DNA of 64,000 bases, from the NCBI GenBank assembly GCA_046348835.1, contig JAXMDM010000002.1, positions 186,001 to 250,000 on the forward strand, given 5' to 3'. Within the stretch, counting starts at the first letter, position 1. Each line of letters begins with the position of its first letter. The notes below the pieces were generated by a model. It did not search any database and was not told the DNA's origin. It saw nothing but the letters and a program-made list of their open reading frames with translations. Source of the stretch: Defluviicoccus sp046348835. GTDB taxonomy: Bacteria; Pseudomonadota; Alphaproteobacteria; Rhodospirillales; Defluviicoccaceae. A program made the translations under genes and the position numbers. This document shows positions 1 to 6,774 of this stretch, piece after piece.

Positions 1-588
1 GTAGTCGAGGATATCGGCGAGGTTGACGTCGAGCTTGTCGCCAATCGAGACGAAGTGGGAGAAGCCGATATCGTGCTCGCGCGCCCAGTCCAGCACGGCG
101 GCGCATACGGTCGAGGACTGGGAGACGAAAGCGACCCCACCCGGTAGCGCCGGAACCCGGGCAAGGCTGGCGTTCAGGCCGATGCCGGGCACCATCAAGC
201 CCAAAGTGTCAGGGCCGAGGAGTCGAAGGCCGACGCGCCCCGCTTCGGCGAGGAGGGCCTTGCGCGCCGGCGCGTCGGCGGTGATGTCATTGAGGAGGAT
301 CGCGGCCCGAGTCCCTCGGTTGCCGAGGGCGCGCAGGGTCGGTTCCAAGACTTTCGACCCGCAGACCACGGCCAGATCCGGCGTTTCCGGCAGCGCCTCG
401 ATGCGAGGGTAGGCGAGGACTCCGGATATCGCATGGTCTTCGGCGCTGACCGGCATGATCGGTCCCTCGAAGCCGCCGCGCAGCAGATTGCGCATGACCG
501 TGTGGCCGGGCGTGCCGTCACGATTGCTGGCACCGACCACGGCCACCGATCGGGGGTAGAACATCTTATCTAGATTAAGCGTCGCCAT
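1..588 (-). CDS. Acyl-CoA ligase (NDP-forming) type protein, CoA-binding N-terminal part; runs off the left edge
   Basis: Only the first 196 residues are in the window; the gene continues beyond base 1. It opens with a Rossmann CoA-binding domain (MFYPRSVAVVGASNRDGTPG, about residues 9-28), followed by a succinyl-CoA-ligase-like domain beginning near LLGPDTLGLMVPG (about 123-135) with a SQSS motif near residue 156. This order is that of the ADP/NDP-forming acetyl-CoA synthetase family, which interconverts acyl-CoA and acid with ATP, and of protein acetyltransferases that carry the same module. The ATG at 588 is chosen because the CoA-binding fold starts immediately. Whether an ATP-grasp or GNAT domain follows cannot be seen, so the exact reaction is open. 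Confidence 0.85.
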   Translation of the reverse strand, partial: MATLNLDKMFYPRSVAVVGASNRDGTPGHTVMRNLLRGGFEGPIMPVSAEDHAISGVLAYPRIEALPETPDLAVVCGSKVLEPTLRALGNRGTRAAILLNDITADAPARKALLAEAGRVGLRLLGPDTLGLMVPGIGLNASLARVPALPGGVAFVSQSSTVCAAVLDWAREHDIGFSHFVSIGDKLDVNLADILDY

Positions 589-991
589 AATTGGTCCGGC
601 AGGATTTCAAGGAGTTGCGATCGATTGTCCTTATTATGACAAAAGCCATCCCGCACGTCTGCGACCATGTAGCCAGACCGCGTCCTTTCCACCGGAGCAC
701 GAGCCAAGATTTCGGAGGATGCGACGATCGAACCGAATACGCTTACTGGAACCGTCATGTGAGCGGATTGCGCACCATAATCGGCTTTGCCGCACTGCAC
801 AATAGGCAATACCGTTAGGGCGGTAAGGCACGGAGTGCCGTGTCTCAGGGCGGGAAAATCCCGCAGCGCGGCCGGGGAGCGACCCGACCGACACCCACCA
901 CCCGGTTGCGGGCGGCGGCAAGGCGCAATAACTGCTGTAGAAGGCGCTCCCGGCGGGAGCGGAGCGCAATCGTCGGCAGGCGGGAGGATCG
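589..991. other. Gene-free divergent region
   Basis: About 400 bases between the leftward ligase gene and the rightward DUF1289 gene. Open frames here overlap each other on both strands and show no recognisable domain. It presumably holds the two divergent promoters; I see no convincing RNA element or repeat. Confidence 0.4.
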
Positions 992-1216
992 GTGCAGCAG
1001 CAAGCGGAAACAACGTCTCCATGCGTCGGCATTTGCCGACTCGACGCCGATACCGGCCTGTGCACCGGATGTTATCGGTCGATCACCGAAATCACCCAGT
1101 GGCGGTCGGCCAGCGAGGGCGAGCGACGGGCGATCCTGGCAAGGGTCACCCTTAGGCGCACCGAGCGAGGCGTCCCCGGCGGGCCGGTGCTCCGAGGCGA
1201 CCCGGAGCCCCGATAG
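992..1216 (+). CDS. DUF1289 family small cysteine-rich protein
   Basis: 74 residues. It has the family signature SPCVGICRLDADTGLCTGC (residues 9-27), four cysteines in a C-x3-C-x8-C-x2-C pattern, followed by YRSITEITQW. The cysteines probably bind metal or an Fe-S cluster; the biochemical role of DUF1289 proteins is not established. The GTG start at 992 follows a GGGAGGAT ribosome site by a few bases and keeps the cysteine motif close to the N-terminus, as is usual for the family. It is tail-to-tail with the DUF2934 gene, two bases apart. Confidence 0.75.
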   Translation: MQQQAETTSPCVGICRLDADTGLCTGCYRSITEITQWRSASEGERRAILARVTLRRTERGVPGGPVLRGDPEPR

Positions 1217-1218
1217 GC

Positions 1219-1557
1219 TTATGCCTTGGCCTTGGCGCGGGTACGGCGCACGGGTTTGGCCGACGGTGTGGCCAGAGCGGGGGCCGCCGGTGGAGTGTCC
1301 GCAGGCGCGTCCACGGCCGGGGGCGGAGGTGAGGACGTCGCCCGCTCGTTCATCTGCGCCGAAGCGGATTTCGGGTGAGGATCGGGCATCATCCGTGCCG
1401 CCGCCGCTTGCAGCGTCGACAACACTTCCTGCTCGGCCGAAAGCCAGTACTCCATCGCCATGCCATGCTGGCGACCGGCGGACTCCCACATCAGATAGGC
1501 AATCTCGCGGATACGATCCTGGATATCCTGGGTCAACTCAGAGAAACTGCTGGTCAT
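1219..1557 (-). CDS. DUF2934 family protein
   Basis: 112 residues. Residues 12-45 match the DUF2934 pattern: IQDRIREIAYLMWESAGRQ, then MEYWLSAEQEV. The C-terminal half is Pro/Ala-rich and ends in a basic tail (KPVRRTRAKAKA) that could bind nucleic acid or be disordered. No enzymatic motif is visible and the function is unknown. The start is the only ATG ahead of the conserved block. Confidence 0.7.
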   Translation of the reverse strand: MTSSFSELTQDIQDRIREIAYLMWESAGRQHGMAMEYWLSAEQEVLSTLQAAAARMMPDPHPKSASAQMNERATSSPPPPAVDAPADTPPAAPALATPSAKPVRRTRAKAKA

Positions 1558-1676
1558 CAGTGAAACCTCGATTGACTGGTGGCTATCCTCTAACGCTGGG
1601 ATAGAGGAAATGAAAGAGCGTCGGATGACTTACCTTCGGTGGGTCGGCGGAACCCCGCCGAAAAGGCGAACCGGCT

Positions 1677-1901
1677 ATGAGCGCCGACGCTGAAGAGGCG
1701 GTGGTCTGGCGACAGGCCGACGGGACGCCGATCGTCTGCGACGAGAAACTGAAGGTGCTCAACGAGAACCTGGCGGAAATTCGCCAAATCTGTCAGGACG
1801 CCTTCGAGGACGCGGTTTTGATGGGCTGTGACGAACGGCAGATCCGCACCATCCTCCTCTCGCTCATCGCCTCGCTCGCCAATCCCTTCGACCGCCGGTG
1901 A
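1677..1901 (+). CDS. Small conserved-looking hypothetical protein
   Basis: 74 residues, acidic and helical in character, with no signal peptide or membrane segment. It reads WRQADGTPIVCDEKLKVLNEN followed by repeated hydrophobic helix positions up to ASLANPFDRR. Codon use matches its neighbours, and it starts at an ATG shortly after a GCGAA-rich leader. I do not recognise the family; length and composition fit a small regulatory or adaptor protein, but no function can be assigned. Confidence 0.5.
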   Translation: MSADAEEAVVWRQADGTPIVCDEKLKVLNENLAEIRQICQDAFEDAVLMGCDERQIRTILLSLIASLANPFDRR

Positions 1902-1913
1902 CCCGCTTTCGCA

Positions 1914-2645
1914 TCAGGGGAAGCGGCATGAGTCGCCGAAGATGTCGACGTTGCCCCGGCTTTTCGCCGGTACCACGCGGAAGCTGTATTCCCGGTCGCC
2001 GACGATCAGCGATGGGGAGAGGGGGAGGACCCCGGTGACCTCCATCGCCGGATCGCCGCTGCGGATCAAACGCAAGGTTACCGGCTCGGCCGGGTCGAAC
2101 CACGTTTCCGCGGCGCCGGTCGAGTCTCTCGCCGGCACGCCGACGAGGATCATGGTGATCATCCCCTTGCCGAACTTCAGCGACGAACGGCTGGCGGTTT
2201 GGACCTGCACCGGAACCGGAAACAGCCGCCGCTCGGCTTCCCGCCGGCAGTCGTGACGGTTTTGCGTCGCCGCGAGCACCGCCTTCAGGCGCTCGGCTTC
2301 GACGCCCGCGGCGAGCTTGTGCTGAATGATGTCAAACAGCTCCTTGGACGGACCGCGCGCCACGTCGCGTTCATACCTCGCCTGCCAGTCGCGGGCCGTC
2401 GCCTGGGCGGTGTCGGCGACCGCCTGAGCGCTCGTCTTCGCCGCCTCGACGGCATCGAGCTGCGACCGCATGGTCGCTATGGTCTCCTCGAGACGGGTAA
2501 TCTCCGAGCCGGCCAGCCTGTTTCCGGTCTCGTAGGCATAGATGCCGGCGGCGGTGATGAGAGCGAGCGCCGCCGCCCACTTGACCATCGTCCACTGACG
2601 CCGCCGCCGCCGCCGCCGCCTATCCTCGTGCAAGCCAAGCGGCAT
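1914..2645 (-). CDS. Single-pass membrane protein with periplasmic coiled coil
   Basis: 243 residues. A very basic N-terminus (eight arginines in a row, about residues 10-17) precedes one membrane helix (WAAALALITAAGIYAYETG, about 23-41), giving a cytoplasm-in, periplasm-out orientation. A helical, Gln/Ala-rich coiled coil follows (about 45-125), then a beta-rich C-terminal domain ending DIFGDSCRFP. The ATG at 2645 is preferred over the upstream one at 2708 because a GGAGG ribosome site lies six to seven bases before it. Function unknown; layout resembles envelope-associated structural proteins. Confidence 0.6.
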   Translation of the reverse strand: MPLGLHEDRRRRRRRRQWTMVKWAAALALITAAGIYAYETGNRLAGSEITRLEETIATMRSQLDAVEAAKTSAQAVADTAQATARDWQARYERDVARGPSKELFDIIQHKLAAGVEAERLKAVLAATQNRHDCRREAERRLFPVPVQVQTASRSSLKFGKGMITMILVGVPARDSTGAAETWFDPAEPVTLRLIRSGDPAMEVTGVLPLSPSLIVGDREYSFRVVPAKSRGNVDIFGDSCRFP

Positions 2646-2750
2646 CAGGCTCCTCCCATCAGCCAGCCGACATTGAAGGAATTCGAGCGGGTTCGCACGG
2701 CGTATCACTAACCCTTGTGGGGTAAAAAAGAAAGAGCCTGCGCGGTGCGG

Positions 2751-5276
2751 CTAGAGGGCGTGTTTCATCGAGCCGACAAACCGCCTGCACCAGGCAACGA
2801 ACGCCTCCGGTGCCAGAGGCTCCGCATAATAGAAGCCTTGCGCCAGATCGCAGCCGCGGGTGCGGATGAAGTCCAGTTGCTCCGCCGTTTCCACGCCTTC
2901 TCCGATGACCCGGATGCCCAGCCGATGGGCGAGGGCGACGATCGCTTCGACCACGCTCGCGTCACCGCTATTGGTCGAAACATTGGCGATGAATGATTTA
3001 TCGATCTTGACCGTATCGACCGGCAGATCCTTGAGGTACCGCAAGCAGGAGTAGCCCGTCCCGAAGTCGTCGAGGGCAAGGTTCACGCCGAGGGTATCGA
3101 GGTCGCGGAGCACCGCCGTTGTCTCGTCCACGTCGGCCAACAGGCAGCTTTCGGTAATCTCCAGTTCCAGCGCACCGGCCGGCACCCGATAGCGCTCTAG
3201 AACGCCGGCGACGGCATCGACCAGACCCTTGCTCCGCAGCTGGCGGGACGAGAGGTTCACCGTCACGCTCAGGTGCGGAAAGCCGATCTGCCGCCACCAG
3301 CCGAGCTGACGGCAGGCGTTTTCCAGCACCCATTGACCGACCGGGACGATGAGGCCGATGTCTTCGATGAGCGGGATGAAACGGTCGGGCAGGAACGGTC
3401 CCAGGGCGGGATTGAACCAGCGCAACAGCGCCTCGGCGCCCACGAGTCGGCCGTTCCGCACATCGATGATCGGTTGGTAGTAGACGGCGAACTCACCCCG
3501 GTCGAGGGCGTGAATCAGGTGCGTCTCCACCTGCAGCCGCTGCGCCGCCAGTTCATTCAATTCGGGGGTATAGAAATGAAAGGTGTTTCGACCCTGCTCC
3601 TTTGCCCGGTACATGGCGGCGTCGGCGTTCTGCATCAGGGTCGCCGGTTCGTCGCTGTCGTCCGGGAAGATGCTGACGCCGATGCTGGCGGTGACGAACG
3701 CCTCATGTCGCCCGAGAACGAAAGGCTTGGAGAATGCCGCCATGATCTTGTGGATCACCGGTTCGGTATGGGCAGCACAACCGAGCTTGGGCAAGATGAT
3801 GGTAAATTCGTCGCCCCCGAGCCGGGCGATGGTGTCTTCCTCGCGCACGCAGGCGCGCAAGCGGTCGGCCGCCTGACGCAACAGCTGGTCGCCGACCGCA
3901 TGGCCCCAGGTATCGTTGATCTTCTTGAACTGGTCGAGGTCGACGAACAGCAGTCCGCCCTTGTGCTTGTGGCGCACCGCACCGACGACGGCACTGCGCA
4001 GTCGGTCGGCCGCCAGGACTCTGTTGGGTAGTCCGGTGACCTCATCGAAATTGGCCTGGCGTTGGAGGCGCTGCTCGTAGGCCTTGCGCAGGGTCACGTC
4101 GGCGATGGTCGTCTGCAGGCCGGATTGCCCCTTCCAGGTAATCGGCTGCGATTGGCTCTCGATCCATATGAGCGCGCCATCGCTACGGACCCCCTCGAAC
4201 TCCCTCGGCTCCGCCGCCTCCCCGGCAAAGGCGTTCTGCTGGGTGTGTCTGATGCGGTTGTGATTGGAGGGCGCGAGCAAGCGGGTCAAGCTTGGCAAGG
4301 CGAGGATGTCCTCGGGAGTTTCGTAGCCGAAAATTCGGGCGAAGGTGCGATTGGCGAACACCGGCACACCGGTCACCTCGATGACGATGCCGAGCACCGA
4401 CCCCTCCACGAGGCGGCGAAACCGCTCCTCGCTCTCTCGTACCGCCTGCTCGACCTGCTTGCGTTGGGTGATGTCGAGGGAGACGGTCACGATCTGACTG
4501 ACGGCGCCGTCGTCGTCGCAAATGGGTGCCTTGGTCGTCAGAAGCACGCTCGGTCGCTTGCCCTCCGCGTCGAGGGTCTCCTCGATATCGAACATCGGGT
4601 GGCGCGAAGCGATCAACTGTGCATCCAAGTCCAGGTGGCGCTGGCCATATTCCTCGCCGAAGATCTCCTTTTTCGGCCGGCCCACCGCATTATTGGCGTC
4701 GAAGGCGAAATAATTCTCGTGAAAGCTGTTGGCAAAGAGAAGATTGCCATTGGTGTCCGTAGCCCGAATGAGGGTCGGAACGGTGTTGATCACCCGCCGC
4801 AACTGCTCCTCGCGGCGTCGTACTTCTTCCGCATACTCCTGCAGAGTAGCGTTCAGTTCGCTTTCGAGGAAGCGGGCGCGGTCGGCCAATTGCTGCCGCT
4901 GGCGCCAGAGCGTCAGCAGATTGCGGGCGCGGGTACAAAGCTCCTGGCCGTCTACCGGGCTCAGCAGAAAGTCGCTGGCCCCGGCTTCCAACGCCCGATA
5001 GCGGAATTCGCGATCTTCATAGGCGGTCACGACGATGATCGGGATATGGCGCGCCGGCGGGTGCTGCCGGCAGAGGCGGATGAATTCCTCTCCGTTCATC
5101 ATCGGCATGACGAAGTCGGTAACGATGAGATCGGGGGTGCTGACCTTAACGAACTCCAAGGCCGCCTGCGGCGCCTCGAACGTATGGACCACGATGCCGT
5201 CTTCGACCGACTGCGCAAATCGGCTGAGGATCTTCAGATTAAGCGGTTGGTCGTCAACGATAATGACAACCGTCAT
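2751..5276 (-). CDS. Response regulator: REC-PAS-PAS-GGDEF-EAL cyclic-di-GMP enzyme
   Basis: 841 residues from the ATG at 5276, which has GGAG upstream and places IIVDDQP at the N-terminus; a GTG at 5417 would add 47 unlikely residues. Domains: receiver (1-115, phospho-acceptor Asp54 in VTDFVMP), coiled linker, PAS (about 160-270), PAS (about 290-395), GGDEF (about 405-570) and EAL (about 580-835). GGDEF is intact at 487-491 with an RxxD inhibitory site five residues earlier; EAL is intact at 615-617, with NLS, DDFGTG, KID, GEGVE and QGF motifs. Both cyclic-di-GMP synthesis and breakdown are possible. The receiver has the RpfG-like stretch RYRALEAGASDF...RARNLLTL but lacks the usual Lys. Divergent to the DSF synthase gene. 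Confidence 0.93.
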   Translation of the reverse strand: MTVVIIVDDQPLNLKILSRFAQSVEDGIVVHTFEAPQAALEFVKVSTPDLIVTDFVMPMMNGEEFIRLCRQHPPARHIPIIVVTAYEDREFRYRALEAGASDFLLSPVDGQELCTRARNLLTLWRQRQQLADRARFLESELNATLQEYAEEVRRREEQLRRVINTVPTLIRATDTNGNLLFANSFHENYFAFDANNAVGRPKKEIFGEEYGQRHLDLDAQLIASRHPMFDIEETLDAEGKRPSVLLTTKAPICDDDGAVSQIVTVSLDITQRKQVEQAVRESEERFRRLVEGSVLGIVIEVTGVPVFANRTFARIFGYETPEDILALPSLTRLLAPSNHNRIRHTQQNAFAGEAAEPREFEGVRSDGALIWIESQSQPITWKGQSGLQTTIADVTLRKAYEQRLQRQANFDEVTGLPNRVLAADRLRSAVVGAVRHKHKGGLLFVDLDQFKKINDTWGHAVGDQLLRQAADRLRACVREEDTIARLGGDEFTIILPKLGCAAHTEPVIHKIMAAFSKPFVLGRHEAFVTASIGVSIFPDDSDEPATLMQNADAAMYRAKEQGRNTFHFYTPELNELAAQRLQVETHLIHALDRGEFAVYYQPIIDVRNGRLVGAEALLRWFNPALGPFLPDRFIPLIEDIGLIVPVGQWVLENACRQLGWWRQIGFPHLSVTVNLSSRQLRSKGLVDAVAGVLERYRVPAGALELEITESCLLADVDETTAVLRDLDTLGVNLALDDFGTGYSCLRYLKDLPVDTVKIDKSFIANVSTNSGDASVVEAIVALAHRLGIRVIGEGVETAEQLDFIRTRGCDLAQGFYYAEPLAPEAFVAWCRRFVGSMKHAL

Positions 5277-5573
5277 GCCCGACTCCGCTTCACCGCCGTC
5301 CAACTTCGGCGTTGCCCAGGGCATGCCCAATCCAAGGTACGTCCCACGGTTCGCTGACGCTGACCCACTGTTAGAAGGTACCGCGTTCAGTACAACCGAA
5401 ACAATACTGCTGTTCACCCTTTTGCAACAGCGGCCGCCATTGTCCCCGCCGGCGCACCCTCACCCGTCGCGTTCTGCCCCGTGACGGGGCGGCAGCGAGG
5501 CGCGGCATTTCTGGGGATTCTCCCAGCGCGAAAGCCCCCGCCACGATAAAAAAGTTATACGCACCAGTTTTGG

Positions 5574-5610
5574 TATAGTGAAAAACGCAACTTTCCCCCT
5601 CGGGGGAAAG
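5574..5610 (+). promoter_or_regulatory. Candidate promoter -10 and palindromic operator or 5'-UTR hairpin of rpfF-like gene
   Basis: A TATAGT hexamer at 5574-5579 is a possible -10. It is followed at 5591-5610 by an inverted repeat with 9-base arms (CTTTCCCCC / GGGGGAAAG) around a two-base centre. With a start near 5586 this would lie at the beginning of the transcript, so it could be a repressor site or an RNA hairpin, ending 32 bases before the ATG. No good -35 is visible. Confidence 0.4.
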
Positions 5611-5642
5611 CAAAAGGATGCTCATGATCTGGAGAACAACCG

Positions 5643-6653
5643 ATGCCGTATAACGCTTTGCGTCCCGTATTCGGAGTCGATATGAATCTCTGGGCGACCC
5701 GCAATGCTGCGACCGCCCCCGAATTGGGTTCTGGCCTAGTGCCGTTGACGGTACGCGATCAGCCCGAGGATCGCTTCGCCTTCGAATCGCTGACCGAGGC
5801 CGCCGAATGGCGACTAGACGAACTCACCGTGACGTTCGAACCCGATGATCGCATCGTCTGGCAGTATATGCAGCCGATCGAGCGACCAAGCTTTACCCAG
5901 GGACTGCTGCGCGACATGAATCTTGTGGCGGATGCGGTTCAGGGAGCATTCGAGCGGGGCGATCCGCGCGCCCAGAAGCCGCTTCAGTTTATCGTAACCA
6001 CCTCGAAGATTTCGGGAATCTTCAATCTCGGCGGCGATCTGAGCCTGTTTCTCAGATTGATCGAGAACCGCGACCGGGACGGGCTGCGCCGGTATGCGCA
6101 CGCTTGCGCACGCGGGCAGCACCGGTTGCATTCAAGCTTCGACGTTCCCGTATGCATGATCGCCTTAGTGACCGGCGATGCCTTGGGCGGCGGCTTCGAG
6201 GCGGCTCTCGCCCATGATCTGTTGATTGCCGAGAGACAGGCGCAGTTCGGTCTGCCGGAGGTGTTGTTCAACCTGTTTCCGGGGATGGGGGCGTTCAGTT
6301 TCCTCTCGCGCAGAATCGGCGCCGTCGCGGCGGAGCGGATGATCCTCAGCGGCAAGGTCTATTCGGCCGATGAACTGCACGCGATGGGCGTGATCGATCA
6401 GGTGGTTGAACAGGGCCAGGGGCCGGATGCGGTTCACGAGTACGCTCGCGAATTCGCCCGTACCCGGCTGAGCCGGCAGGCGATGCTCAAGACCCGAAAA
6501 ATATGCGCCGCCGTTTCGCTCGAAGAGCTGATCGATGTGTCGGACGTATGGGTCGAGACGGCGCTGCAGCTTCAGCCCGGGGATCTGCGTCGGATGAGCC
6601 ACCTGGTCAAGGCCCAAGATCGGCGGTGGGCGCGCCTCACGCAGGCTACCTAG
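5643..6653 (+). CDS. rpfF: RpfF-like DSF (cis-2-unsaturated fatty acid) synthase, crotonase superfamily
   Basis: 336 residues. The core follows Xanthomonas RpfF closely by eye: FNLGGDLSLF (oxyanion hole, 127-136), GDALGGGFEAAL (178-189), GLPEVLFNLFPGMGAFSF (203-220) and DVWVETALQLQPGDLRRM near the end. The two catalytic glutamates of RpfF (Glu141 and Glu161 in Xanthomonas) correspond to Glu186 and Glu206 here, with the same spacing. RpfF enzymes act on acyl-ACP as dehydratase and thioesterase to release the DSF signal. There is about 45 residues more N-terminal sequence than in Xanthomonas. GGAG lies eight bases before the ATG. Flanked by an RpfC-like kinase and a cyclic-di-GMP regulator, which supports the DSF assignment over ordinary enoyl-CoA hydratase. 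Confidence 0.9.
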   Translation: MPYNALRPVFGVDMNLWATRNAATAPELGSGLVPLTVRDQPEDRFAFESLTEAAEWRLDELTVTFEPDDRIVWQYMQPIERPSFTQGLLRDMNLVADAVQGAFERGDPRAQKPLQFIVTTSKISGIFNLGGDLSLFLRLIENRDRDGLRRYAHACARGQHRLHSSFDVPVCMIALVTGDALGGGFEAALAHDLLIAERQAQFGLPEVLFNLFPGMGAFSFLSRRIGAVAAERMILSGKVYSADELHAMGVIDQVVEQGQGPDAVHEYAREFARTRLSRQAMLKTRKICAAVSLEELIDVSDVWVETALQLQPGDLRRMSHLVKAQDRRWARLTQAT

Positions 6654-6774
6654 GTCGTCTCAGAGGGTGACGTAGCGGGATCGGGACCACTGCATCGTCC
6701 ACGGGGAAACCGTAAGGGGGACGCCGAGAGGGCAAAGCTTCACCCCCCCTCGTCCTCCTTCCCTGTGTGACGCA

